NCBI GenBank assembly: GCA_002633005.1
Contig: NMRA01000138.1
Location: forward strand, 531,970-585,664
Direction: 5' to 3'
Length of the DNA stretch: 53,695 nucleotides
Source: Phoronis australis
Lineage: Eukaryota; Phoronida; Phoronidae
Part shown: positions 41,035 through 51,812 of the stretch, piece by piece
How the letters are laid out: every line of letters starts with the position of its first letter
Numbering within the stretch: position 1 is the stretch's first letter
The notes under the pieces: model-generated
Told to the model about the DNA's origin: nothing
The model's input: only the letters and a program-made list of their open reading frames with translations
Database searches by the model: none
Program-made: the position numbers and the translations under genes

Positions 41035-44000
41035 CTGTAAAAACAAAAGTGGGCAACTTGATTAACTACAAACACTTGAACCAAGTTAATGGACAAATCT
41101 CACCAATTTTGCATAAAAACAGTTGTCAAAATTGCTTTTTTTATTTTTTCAAGGTGTTGCTATGAATGTCATGTTTCTAAAAACATTGTACGATGGTATA
41201 CAATTTAGGCTGATAAAGTATTTGTTTTTTGATGAAAAAATAAATTTCACTTGTCACCATATCATGTTCTAAATTCGTGAGATTTCTCTATTTTAAAGGT
41301 GCTATAAACCTAGTCTTAAGTTAAAAAATAATTTAATTTAGAACACATCCTGTTACAAGACTGACTTAAACTTATTTCTTACCCATTAGAACAGATTTGT
41401 GGACTTACAAAGAATCTACAGTTCTTCAAGCCTCTAGAATGTGCTAAAAAAACTAGCAGGTGCCAGATGGTCATTCCACGACTCGAACGTAGTCTTACCT
41501 GCGATACCACCAAGTACCTCGGCCAGGTAGTCCTTTTCAATAGTCTGGTAGGATATACCAACAACGTGGCACACAACTGCAACACAACAGACATGATGAC
41601 TTCGTATTGCATACTAAAACATTTATTCACTAGGAGTTGCTATGGAGACCTTCCACCTTGTGTAAAAATTACTTTATTTATACCATTTACAATTATTTAC
41701 CACGGTGTCTTACATATTAGAAGCAATTTTTAAGCTTAGAAAAAAGTACACTATTGCTCGAGACCTAGCTCAATAAGTTGGCTTGACCTGTCGTGTAGTT
41801 TTATATGTCAAAAGAAATACAAAATGAACACTCAATAATTTGAAAGCCTGGGACTGATTTCAACTTTGAGTATGAAAGAAGTTGAGATTATCTTTATAAT
41901 GGCAAGGTGTCTAGATCAAAACTAGTTTTCACAGAAGACATAGGTACTGCCTGCTAATCACGCGTTGGGACTTGGGGTTCCATGAGTGGAAATTACAATT
42001 TTGATACAGACACGTTGGCTCCCTGACAAGAAATAGAAAAGGGACAAGATGGTATTGACTTCCACAACAGTGCGCCACCAGGGGTCATGATGTAGATAAC
42101 ATGGCAGTCACGATCAGAGGTAGTTACCAGAGCTTCAACAGTTTGACGGATGATTTTTAGAGCATAGGTGCGTTAATACCTGCATAGATCGACTGAAAGA
42201 TTTCATCAGAGTATGGTGAAATTTGACTAATCTAAAGGCCAGAGTCCAAAAATTAGAACTGGTCCGTGGACCTGTGACTCATACATATTAAACTTATGCA
42301 AGATTTACTGTAGTTTTAGTTGGTAACAGCAGGATTTGAAGGACAAAAATACTGTGAAACATTTACAGATTAGTCATACTGCAGATACTTTTTGCAACCA
42401 AATGTTCAACCACTTTCCTCTCAATGCTACATTTACTATCATGACAAAACTTGCTGACTTTGTCAATACTATGAGATGAACTTTGACACTTTGACCTACT
42501 ATTAATAGCAGTTAAGTACTGGTAATCGCAGTTTATAGCGCAATACTATCAAATGTTTTAAGTCTTGAAGATTTAAGGAAAACCATACACTTCCTGATGG
42601 AGTCCTCAAACCCTGTGATGCCATCTATCAGATCTGGAGTCATCTGCAACTCAAGCTGAAACAACAAAACAAATCATGCTAAACCCCTGCTTCTACAAAC
42701 TTCGGCTAGTAGTTTATTTTAACACAGATGCTGAATTGTGTTACCATGGCAACTATTTCATAATTAAAAGCGGGTATAAATCCATCTTCCATCACAAAAA
42801 AATTTTTAGATTTAAATCATTTGCCGTTATGAAATTGGTCTCAAAACTGTTGAGTTGTCACACGTCACTCAGAAACAGCAAAAATGGCCATTTGGGGGCC
42901 CAAATATGACGAATCTATTTGAAAACATGAAGTTGGTGTCATCTCTCTAACAGATACCTATCTGCCAAATCAACAACTTCACCTACCCAAAACAATGTAA
43001 ACTGGCACGTCTCCAACAGATCAGCCAAACCCATAATCTTTACCAGGGGCTCTTCCGATAACTACTGATTGTCAAGGAGAAACAAATTCTGAGCAATGCA
43101 AATAGATCTCAGCTTAATATTTATGAACAAGAATAATACAATAGTTTAATCAAGAGTGTGTCCACAGCATGTAAACAGATGTCTGAGGATACACAACAAT
43201 GCACATGATAGTTACCAGTAAATTACACCTTATTTGCATTTCCACCTTCTAGGTCAGCAATGAAGAAAAAAAACTAAGAAGTGTAAATGGCTTTACTCCG
43301 CGCGGCCACAAAATTCCAAAAATCTATGTGACAAGAGTTTAAGACACATATTCCTTAACTCATTACATACTTCATGACTACACTTATCATTAACAAGTAC
43401 CCCAACACAAAAGAATGTAGTAAAGGATACCCTTACGGCATCAATGAGGCATTTGCATAGGGTGAAGTCAGTGTGTGGGAGGTTTGTGAGAGACTTGAGG
43501 AGAATGGTGGCTGTGACGGTGCTGTTGAAGTAGCTAGGGTTGAACTGGTACCTGTGGATATAAGACAGTTCACAAATAAAGCTCTCCTCTATCTTTCTAT
43601 CTTTCTGAAACGCTGAATCTAGAAACAGACAGCCAGACATATTAAACTCAACACACATTTCATTTGCTCTCCTCTCTTGCAATTGGTTCCTACACTGAGG
43701 TTGAAACTGTTTGGCCATCAATAGTGTCAGTCACAATCCAAGAGGCCATGCACCAACAAGCCACAGACTGTTTAGACTGTTTTTCATAATGGCTCGAAGA
43801 AAAGTCTACAACCAGAAGGTACAACTGGCCGTTAATGAATGAGATTCAGTTTGAAAGCAGTGAACTGTTATGGTGAACAATTACACTAGTGCCCTGTGGT
43901 TAGTAGTCATGATAATGAATTCTAGGCGTGCATTCCATTGACTCCAGAACCACACAAAAACGCAACATCACAACACAAGAGTTCGCAAGATATTGCCATG

Positions 44001-47000
44001 TATTACAAAATTTTTGCACCTCCAGAACTCATCCCCGGTTATTTTCTTAGTATTGTACTTTAAAGGGTTATTTATTTGTACTCTTCAGCACAAAACTAAA
44101 TCTCACAATTTCAACACAGCCAAGTTAGCTTCCAGGTCGTATGTGTTTTCCCGCGCTTGCATGTCCACATAATGTTCAAGTGTAGCAAGATTTTCTGGGT
44201 TGTATCTGAAATTAAAAAATTACTAACATTATGATTGGTTTGACTTGTCTATGAAGGCCTCTGTGCAATAAGGGTAATAGTGATACCGGAGGACTTTGAG
44301 CATGTGACTAGCAAAGTTGACGTGTCAACCTAAACAGGCACCTCACTTAAGCTGTGCCTTCCGAGAGTGACAGGGCAAAATCTCCCTTCCCACAGTCACC
44401 CACCCCCGCCTGTTGAAGTGGAAATCATGATAGGAGTGTCCCATGACTGACGAAATATTAACAGAGGGAAATCTTCATGGAACGAAAACGGCGAGTTTTC
44501 TACCATAATTCAGCATACATATTTTCGGTAATTAACATGCATTTTCTCCGATGTTCATAATAAAGTTTTCAATCCTTCGCTTTGGCTTTTACTGGCAATC
44601 TTTGTCGAGATAATAACACTCACGAGCCAGTCGACATTGCCAAGACTGAGGAGTTACGAAGGAATAGGAATAGTCCTATAACAAACACTCACAGTCAGTA
44701 TAGATGTAAGAGCCTCTAATAGGTAAGTAGGTAGGCATGCAATGCATATTGAATCTTGATTGACTATATTTTAACTCGTTTTCGTCAGTGCTATGGAAAA
44801 GGTTGTCATGTATGGTTATAATAAACCAGAAAGTGATCGCAGGAGCGGCGGGTAACACACTTCAAAACAAAGACTGTAATCCAGAGCCAAAAATCCAATA
44901 TTGGAAAGAAATATCAAAAAGAGTGCATACCTTAGAATATACTTGTGTTTAGCTTTTGAATGGTCAAACAATGTTGACAGGTTAGGCTGCTCGTGCGGGA
45001 GAATACACACAGTTTAAGTAATCCACGTTTGCTCATTACGTCACTTTTAGGCTTTGGAAAAGGCCAAAAATTGACAGGACTTTCATCTCTGTCGGTATAA
45101 CGACTGTCTGAATTACACACACCACAACAACATCTCTTGGCCATTTAAAATGCACATTAATTGTAGTTGAACGTGATTTGTCCTACAGCCGCTAATGATT
45201 GTCGGACAAGATGGCGACTTGAACTGCAGTCTGGAGGAATGTACCAAATGCAGCATTCTGATTGGTCAATCATACCTGTCATTCATTTTCTGGTGTAAGG
45301 TCAATTATAGGAGCATAGGCGCTTATTAGGGTGAGTACGGTATGTGTTTTCAATGTTATTATTTATAAAATAATTTTGGCTAAAATGACATTGTACATTA
45401 CAATAAGAAATCAGTTCCAAGAAATATGGTATTTGACTATTTCACTTGCTGTGTGCACATGGACCGGTCTTCCGCCTTCCTTTTTCTTCTTTTCAGACTA
45501 GTCCACAAATTACTTTGTGCACAACCACACACTGTTATCTTTTGTCTAGTTGAATCGCAGAATGGGCGACATCTACTGAATTGGTAGGAGTGCACTGCGC
45601 TGATGTTTTTTTACTGCCGAAGCATCGACACACTGACCAAATTAAACTCAAATTCATGATAAAAACAGCACAAGGAGAGAATTTATTCATGTTCATCAGG
45701 GAAACGATAGAGTGCTTTTGCGCTCTGAAAATTCGCTCGTCACCTGGGCGACTGGCAAGTCAACTTCTACTCGCCCAGCACCATTTTTACTCACATTGGC
45801 GACTGGGCGAGTGGCCAAGTATATCCCTGGGTAATTGTATACAATATGACGACATTGACTTACACATATGATTTCGGTATTGTTCAATTCCTTGCAATGT
45901 TATCGTTCTAAAAATACAACGAATTTTTTCCTACCCCACTCCCTTAGTATTTTATCGTGAAATTTCTGCTCGCACTATTTCCCAGTACTCGGTATTAACA
46001 CCGCCATGTTGGAATGGAAGGAGTCACCTGGCGGTCAAAAACTGAACTAATCTACCGACTTCTGCAGATTGTCGCTTTTCATAGGTTCAAACTGACCAAG
46101 ACCTGTCTATCCCCTGCCTGAGTTACGGTCCCAAGGGTTCGAATTCGATCCTATGGTGACCCTGGTACACATCTGCTAGCAAGAATCCATGAAAAAGCGG
46201 AGGTTGTTTTTGAGGTCCAACTTGATGAAAAGGGTTTCACTTCAAACAATTTTCGAGGAAAAATGGTCAAATGGTCACAATTATAAAAAATTTGGAAAAG
46301 GTGAAATGCCGCTACATGTTTCTTCATATTATGTCGGGAAAACTTTAGCGGGAATCTCGCGCGGGCAAACACCATTCAGAATCGACGATGCTGTTTCATT
46401 CATTAAATACAGGTGTCGCTGTAATCTTGAGTTGAGCTAACATGGCGGTGTCAATCGGGAAATAGTGCGAACCGAAATTCAACGATAAATTACGGAGGAA
46501 ACGCGGTAGGGGATACATTCATGTATTTTTGGAAAGACAACGATGAAAGGAATCGGACAATACCAAAATCATATGTGTAAGTCAATGTCATCATATTGTA
46601 AATAATTACCCATCCCTGATAAGTAGACTGGAAATCACTCAGTCAACATAGACTGGTCAGACAAAAATGACATGCTAGCCAGTGCTGAGACGAGTGGTAT
46701 AGACTCTACTCACGCGGCGGACATTAAAATCCAAAGCGAGGCTCACTGCGATAAACAAAGCGGAAATTTACATTGCGTGAGTTAAATGGCCGGTCTTTGG
46801 AGTCCAACCTGAATATTAAACCACGGATTAGGTATCATGCTGAATGCAGGGTTACGTTTCTTCTAATAAATTCTTGACAAAAATGCTTTCTACATGAACC
46901 AGGTCATCTGGTCGTATTGTTGACGAGTTGAAGATATATTTTACAGTGGTGGCTCATAGCATTTTGCGGCAGTGCAATTAGTCTCATCTGGTTTAATTTG

Positions 47001-49600
47001 TTGATCAAGAGTAGGCCTATTACTAGCTTCAAGCATAGCCTAGGTCCTGGTGAGGTAGACACTATCGGGACTAACAATTGATTTGTCATTGATCTGAAAT
47101 AATACTTGATGTTATTAAATATATATATTGATTACGATAAAAAACTAGGCTCGCAATTGAAAATAAAAATTATATGACCATCAATTCTGCTTTCTTGGTT
47201 TTAATAATTATGTCTATTTCATGTGTTATATTTTTCAAATATCAATCTCGACCAAGTTGAATTTTAAAATTAAAACACCTATTCTTTCGTCCAAAGCATA
47301 ACCTTGTTTTAGAGCTCAATTTCAGTTAACTGGACAGAACACAGTGGCGGATTTATAGTGAGCCAAGGGGCTATGCCCCAGCCCCCCCCCAAAAAAAAAT
47401 TCTCCCACATTCCATTTGGCAGTTCAGGAGCGCGAACTTCTGACAGGCAACAAAGCATAGTTATCATGTTTCTTTAGAGGCCTCGTTTTCCGAGAGGAAA
47501 GGTGCCTCATGTGTTTGCGGCCTTCTGCGGGGAACGTTTCGCCGAGTTACGGATAATTGAAAACTCTACTGACCTCCCGATCACCATCAATAGCACCCCG
47601 CCCTTTTGCAAGCTCTCATAGCTCTGTCTCAAGTAGCATTTTCAGTGGCTGATCTAGGATACCATAAGTATAGGCCTAGTGACTGCATGCAGGGGGGCCG
47701 ACATCCTCGGAGAAGCGGCCGGGCAACTATAAGCGCGATTGTATGCACGCAGGCAGCCCGGAAGTTGCGGGCACCGAGGATGTATACCTTCTGCTCAGGA
47801 AATCTGTCGTTGCACTAAAAAAAATAAAACGGAACGCGTTTTCCCCCCTCGTCCGTTACCGGTCCTAGCTCGAACTCAGTACAAGTTTCCTCCCGCTTCA
47901 CGTCGCGTTTTGCTAATTATTTTGCTTGCGGCAGTCAAAGGGGGGGGGGACTGCCTCCTCCCCCTAAATCCGCCTATGATTTTGTACTTTTTCAAATTGT
48001 CACCTCTGTAGTCACAGGTGATTTTTCAGTTGGCCTCGTGGCCGGGAATTTCGCGTGATTTTTCAATATTTTGAGAGGGGAATAGGGCCGATATTTGGCC
48101 TCAAAATTGAGGGATTGAGAGCCCTGTCCTTTTTGTAAAGAAAAATGCATCGCGCTTCGTCATAAAAACACAGCCTGGCTGGCTGAAGATTCTCCGGTCC
48201 TCGTTAATTGCTATGGCGGTATCCAGTCGGAAGACAAATTATGATATGAAAACAGTAATAAATTTTACACGGACATATTTTCCTTCGTCGCGGCATATGG
48301 CAAGGACCCAACGCTTCTGAATCCAACGTCCTTAGGGATTGTAATATACAGAATGTCCGTATTTTTCTAGTTGTTCGAGCAACGCGGAGTACAACTACGC
48401 GGATAAGCTACCAAAGCTAGCCTCGTTTTGGAACGCGCCTCCTGTCGGCGTGAATAGGGTCTATGCGGTGGTTAGGCAATGACCATCGCCTCTGTTGGCC
48501 CGAACCAGAGGCGATGCAGAGGCTATAGGCGCTCTGTACGCCGGAAGCTTTTCGGCGAATTATGCCTCGCACCGACTAAACCATCAAAGTCACGTTGTTA
48601 TAAATACCTTTTGTGCATAGAGGAACACCTGAGGAGGTTGTTGATGTGTTTAATTCCTTCCAACTCGAACAAATACTCCCATTATCAAACTTTTTCTTCG
48701 AGCAGTCCCTATTTCAGTTCCCAAAATCGTGAACTCACCATTTTTATACTGCGCACGCTCCAATTTTTACCGCGCTCTTTAAATAGGCCAAAGGTGAGCC
48801 ATTGCGGTCTTGTCAGTCAAATGTTCGTTTCCAAAATGCCACCACTTATACTTGTCTTAATTGGCGTTACTTGAAACTGATTGTATTTCAATGAATTATT
48901 GTTTGTATTTGATAAAAATAAATGCTGTTGATATGACATTTAATAGTCTTTGTGCACATATTTGACATTTTAATGTTTAACAACACGGCAAATGCACGGC
49001 TGGTTCCCGGCAGCACGTACGCGAAGGGCGGGAACTTCAGCTTTCAAAGTTCGCCGGTAGGTCCGCAACTTCTGACCTTCGGCCTGGTTAAAAAAATGAA
49101 AATGTTGATTTCACGATTTTGGGAACTGAAATAGGGACTGCTCGAAGAAAAAGTTTCATAACGGGAGTATTTGTTCGAGTTGGAACTTCTGGAAGGAATT
49201 AAAGTTAAACACATCGACAACCTCCTAAGGTGTTCCTCTATACGCAAAAGGTATTTATAACAACGTGACTTTGATGGTTTAGTCGGTGCGAGGCATAATT
49301 CGCCGAAAAGCTTCCGGCGTACAGAGCGCCTATAGCCTCTGCATCGCCTCTGGTTCGGGCCAACAGAGGCGATGGTCATTGCCTATGCGTGGTGCCGTGG
49401 TATGCCCCGGCATATAACGTACTGAGCAGATTGGATGTCAATACATAAAAAACGCTCATAAAAACAATAGCATAATCATACCAATAAACATTTCCATTAA
49501 GTAATTCATAAAAACAAGAGAGAAAGAAACATAAGCGCGGTTAAAACCTGTCAATTCCTTTCAAAAGTGCAGCAACATTTGCCCTCATAGCGGCCGCCAT
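40898..49600 (-). CDS. EIF3K: Eukaryotic translation initiation factor 3 subunit K, complete
   Basis: eIF3k is the small, non-essential subunit that pairs with eIF3l at the edge of the eIF3 PCI/MPN core on the 40S ribosome. Exons in transcript order: 49600-49548, 44205-44107, 43551-43437, 43061-42987, 42655-42589, 41576-41499, 41034-40898. They sum to 624 nt, one open frame of 207 residues (human 218). It starts [20 protein letters not shown], then [59 protein letters not shown] and KKYGW, all strongly conserved eIF3k blocks in the HAM plus winged-helix layout. The start is fixed by homology. Intron 1 is 5.3 kb and begins with a weak donor (gtttta). The stop codon lies inside a 24-bp minisatellite, and the last residues differ from the usual SVSSIMAS-type tail. 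The gene converges with ZC3H14. Identity is certain. Confidence 0.98.
41499..41576 (-). CDS. EIF3K: EIF3K exon 6
   Basis: Acceptor tgttgcag/TT, donor G/gtaaga. It encodes [20 protein letters not shown] and LGGIAG; human ICHVVGITYQHIDRWLLAEMLG. Confidence 0.96.
42589..42655 (-). CDS. EIF3K: EIF3K exon 5
   Basis: Acceptor gtttcag/CTT, donor AAGT/gtatgg. It encodes [16 protein letters not shown]; human [15 protein letters not shown] second GT two bases earlier in transcript order (gtgtat) would break the frame. Confidence 0.95.
42987..43061 (-). CDS. EIF3K: EIF3K exon 4
   Basis: Acceptor cagtag/TTA, donor TGG/gtaggt, 25 codons, phase 0 on both sides. It encodes [15 protein letters not shown]; human has LGDLLETCHFQAFW. 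It has no ATG and is too short to stand out as a reading frame. Confidence 0.95.
43437..43551 (-). CDS. EIF3K: EIF3K exon 3
   Basis: Acceptor atccacag/G, donor GCC/gtaagg. It encodes [19 protein letters not shown] and [18 protein letters not shown], the most conserved eIF3k block. The open frame runs on into intron on both sides, which is not coding. Confidence 0.98.
44107..44205 (-). CDS. EIF3K: EIF3K exon 2
   Basis: Acceptor aatttcag/A, donor TT/gtgaga. It encodes [20 protein letters not shown] and then [11 protein letters not shown]; almost identical to human eIF3k. Confidence 0.97.
44931..45144 (-). pseudogene. THAP-like zinc-finger exon, probably a relic
   Basis: From the ATG at 45144 the frame reads [16 protein letters not shown] and then [11 protein letters not shown] and KRGLLKLC. 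This resembles N-terminal THAP (C2CH) domains of P-element-type transposases and their domesticated relatives, where a Trp stands in place of the Gly after KR. The continuation [13 protein letters not shown], also THAP-like, is in another frame, so there is a frameshift near 45005. A GT donor (gtatgc) follows at 44930. No further exon (CSKHF motif) was found. Either a transposase relic or a broken gene start; function unknown. Confidence 0.4.
45735..45820. repeat. short CTGGGCGA-type inverted and direct repeats
   Basis: ctgggcga ... tcgcccag (about 45743-45779) can fold; actgggcgagtggccaagt repeats part of it. It borders the first arm of the inverted repeat that follows. Confidence 0.55.
45822..46618. 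repeat. long inverted repeat 1, about 185-bp arms
   Basis: 45822-46010 and 46439-46618 are reverse complements, roughly 75-80% by eye, with a 428-base spacer. Conserved blocks: gacattgacttacacatatg, cgcactatttccc and accgccatgtt at the inner ends. The transcript of EIF3K intron 1 could fold into a long hairpin here. Confidence 0.85.
47342..47978. mobile_element. non-autonomous TIR element, hAT-like ends
   Basis: Left end CAGTGGCGGATTTA; the right end, reversed, is CATAGGCGGATTTA, with C/G runs just inside both. CAGNGGCGGATNNAGG-type ends are typical of hAT elements. No 8-bp target duplication is visible and no transposase is inside. In EIF3K intron 1. Confidence 0.6.
48474..49384. mobile_element. 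long inverted repeat 2, about 330-bp arms (fold-back element)
   Basis: 48474-48809 and 49061-49384 are reverse complements, about 90% in the outer 260 bases and looser inside, where one arm has an extra 30 or so bases. The spacer is 251 bases. Imperfect flanking repeats atgcggtggt (48463-48472) and atgcgtggt (49385-49393) suggest a target duplication. Each arm starts with a nested hairpin. Mirror-image reading frames in the arms are by-products. Confidence 0.9.
48484..48516. repeat. nested 11-bp hairpin at arm end of inverted repeat 2
   Basis: CATCGCCTCTG (48484-48494) and CAGAGGCGATG (48506-48516), loop 11 bases. The same hairpin recurs in the other arm at about 49342-49374. Confidence 0.85.
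49548..49600 (-). CDS. EIF3K: EIF3K exon 1 (start codon)
   Basis: On the minus strand, ccaaaATGGCGGCC starts at 49600. It encodes [17 protein letters not shown] plus AG of Arg; human has MRANVGKLLKGIDR. Donor AG/gttttaacc is far from the consensus, but both the phase and the next exon require it. Confidence 0.93.
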
Positions 49601-49603
49601 TTT
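49590..49603 (-). promoter_or_regulatory. YY1-like site over the EIF3K start codon
   Basis: Minus-strand AAAATGGCGGC matches the YY1 core AANATGGCGGC and includes the ATG. YY1 sites over start codons occur in vertebrate housekeeping genes; use here is inference. Confidence 0.35.
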
Positions 49604-49645
49604 GGTGACTTTTGGTTACTTTGTGATTGTCGTGAAACTTTGACT

Positions 49646-49663
49646 ACTGCCATCTAGTGGTCA
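49646..49663 (-). promoter_or_regulatory. CTCF-core-like site upstream of EIF3K
   Basis: The reverse complement reads TGACCACTAGATGGCAGT, a full match to CCASYAGRKGGCR with typical flanks. It lies 46 bases upstream of the ATG. The same core occurs in the 150-bp repeat units, but this site is not in such a unit. Confidence 0.4.
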
Positions 49664-49697
49664 AAAGATCCCGAAGCTGCACTCGGCGCGGACTGCT

Positions 49698-49748
49698 GTC
49701 TGGACCATAGACATCACATCCAGTATTAAGATGTCCTATGGTCTGGAC
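49698..49748. mobile_element. 35-bp micro-MITE with 8-bp target duplication
   Basis: GTCTGGAC stands at 49698-49705 and 49741-49748. Between them catagacatc (49706-49715) and gatgtcctatg (49730-49740) are inverted with one extra base; loop 14. An 8-bp duplication fits hAT. About 100 bases upstream of the EIF3K ATG. Confidence 0.6.
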
Positions 49749-49807
49749 TGAGTAGCGAAAAAAAATCAAAACCAATAGCGGGGCCGCAGGAAGTGAGCGG
49801 ATTGGGC

Positions 49808-49820
49808 GGGGGGGGGGGGG
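49808..49820 (+). repeat. G13 homopolymer
   Basis: Uninterrupted G run in a gcggattgggcgggg context that resembles the end of a hAT-like element. Likely length-unstable. Confidence 0.8.
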
Positions 49821-51236
49821 CGAACCCCGATATTTTTTATGCTTATTTTTTAAAATAAACTTAAAAGTTTATCTTCCAGATACGTGGCGCACTCACTAGT
49901 TACTTTCTGTCCAACCGTTTCTCCGAATTCCCCTCAGTTCCGTACTCTAATGGTGTACCCAAGAGAATGAGAGAGAGAGTTGCACAACGCGTCCGTGGCC
50001 CCACTTGTTCATTCCAAAGAGGCCCTCTTGGTGCATTTCAATTTCAGTGTGCGGCCTGTCCCGGTCCCAGAGTCTCTGTGTTGTTTCGATTGCACAAGTT
50101 GATGAAAAAGCCTCAGTCAAGTCTAGCTTGTCGCCATCGCGTTTAACCCCACTTACGTCAAAGTGGCGGATCTACGGGGAGTGGGTTCAGGGGGTTTAAC
50201 TCCCCCCCCCCTTTAGGCCACATGAGGATCCAAAAATAAAAAAAACAAAAACTTCTTCAGCAAAACCGGCAAAAACGGCACCGCTAGCGTGTGTAAACCC
50301 CAAGTAAACCAACTTATAAAAATTGAGGAGTGTTCACTCTGAAAATATAATTTTTTGCATTGTGAATTGCTGAGTCTTCGTGGCTCATCGGCAAAACGCG
50401 TGGAGATCAGTTGTGCGCGCGCTTCCGTCGACACTTCTGAAGTTGCCAAGCATTTTAGATGGATCCACCGCTGAAAGAGCAGTTCTATAGCTGATTTCTT
50501 TAGGTAACTAGCTTCTTTACTCTAAGATATGTTTTGATTTGATTAGGGAAATACTGTGGTGCCGCAATCCTGATATTCAGGCGAATTGACGTGCAACGTT
50601 TTTACCTCATCTCTCATGCCGTGTCATTCTATTACACTCCACACGTTTGTAACTGATGTATAGTAAAGTTGTCTTGCGCAATATCATACAGTGTACATAT
50701 ACATGTAATATTTTTGAAAATAATTCTTTTCCGAAGAATTGCTACATTGTGATGGGCGCCGTGGTCTGGTCGCGAGTCAGTTTGAAGATACACTCTAACA
50801 AGTTATGTCTCTCAATTCAAGGAATGACCAAGGGGGGACTCACATTGACAAAGTGACCGCATTCGCAAACAGTGTACAGTACCAGAAATTGCGGGGAGGC
50901 TGTTCTTTCACAACAAAGTCTTGCGGGACTCGTGCGATGTTCAATAGGCCTCCTAAGGAGCCCTTGAGTTCCGACCTCAACATCTACCGTCTTTCTATCT
51001 GCAATAAGCACACTGCTGTCCTCTACACTGGGAATTTCCGCAGGAAGGCCCTCCAGATGAAACGCTCATGTCCATGGGCATTTATTTGATGTTAGTACTT
51101 CGGGTTTCAAGCATTCAGATATTGTGACGTTTATTTCGAAAATTGCAAGAGATGCAAATAGTTCCTGGGATACATCTTCAAGGTTTGAAGTAGTCCATGT
51201 TGAACGGATCAAATTTAGTTGCGCATGTAAGTCTTT

Positions 51237-51484
51237 TGAATGGACTAGGCAACCTCAAGGGTCTTAGTGCCAACTGAACTGCGAAACGAGATGCTGACAT
51301 TGTAGAGGCTTACAAGCTCATTGACACAGCAGTTGACGAAGTGCAAGCGTTAGGAACAAACATCGAAGATATCTGGGTAGAAAGGTTCCAAGACGAGCAA
51401 ACCATTGGATCCGATATACAGATTCCTCGGCAGTCTAGACAACAGAAGGACAGGACTAACCTACGAGTAACCACTGGGGATTAA
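51237..51484 (+). pseudogene. hAT (ZMYM1/DUF4371-like) transposase fragment
   Basis: The frame reads LGNLKGLSAN, stop, then KRDADIVEAYKLIDTAVDEV, then ERFQDE and IPRQSRQQKDRTNLR. This order resembles the segment before the dimerisation domain of ZMYM1-like hAT transposases (DIxxAYKLVxxVxDEV and PRxxxRQxxRxN). There is an in-frame stop near 51279, upstream frames are broken, and the frame ends at TAA soon after; the dimerisation domain itself is not seen. Inactive. Confidence 0.6.
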
Positions 51485-51537
51485 AAAGTGTCTAGAGAGA
51501 AGTTTTCAATTCAACATTGTTTGCATAGTACACTTTA

Positions 51538-51812
51538 GGTCTCGCGACGGACCAGGCCAGCTTGACATGTGTAGATGTTAAGTTTCAGTGTACTTCTGGT
51601 CCCTCGGCGAACTAGTCTTTTGATTTTTTTTACCAAAGTGTGATTTGTAAAACTATTTATCTCAGCCAGTACTGTTTGGTCCCGCGACAGATCGACTTTT
51701 TATAGGGATAATAAGCACAGGTGTACTCTTGGTCTCGTGACGGACCAGGTCAGCCTTTTTGTGTACTCTCAGTGTACATCTGGTCTCTCTGCAAACTAGT
51801 CCAGTATTATCT
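51538..51812 (+). repeat. about 95-bp degenerate repeats
   Basis: ggtctcgNgacggaccaggNcagc at 51538 and 51730, each followed by a cagtgtacNtctggtcNctc and aactagtc block; a half copy, tggtcccgcgacagatcgac, lies between. Confidence 0.7.

Larger units (their letters stand above)
44206..49547 (-). other. EIF3K intron 1, repeat-rich
   Basis: 5.3 kb between exons 1 and 2. It contains a THAP-like reading frame, two long inverted repeats and a TIR element, all listed separately. I see no EIF3K exon or RNA gene in it. Confidence 0.8.

Noticed and set aside
43293-43721. 142-codon minus-strand frame as one gene
   Set aside because: Only 43437-43551 is coding (EIF3K exon 3), with splice sites on both sides.
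48479-49379. Two mirror-image frames starting [10 protein letters not shown], which look like a duplicated gene
   Set aside because: Both fall in the arms of an inverted repeat, show no domain, and diverge by indels; better explained as a fold-back element.
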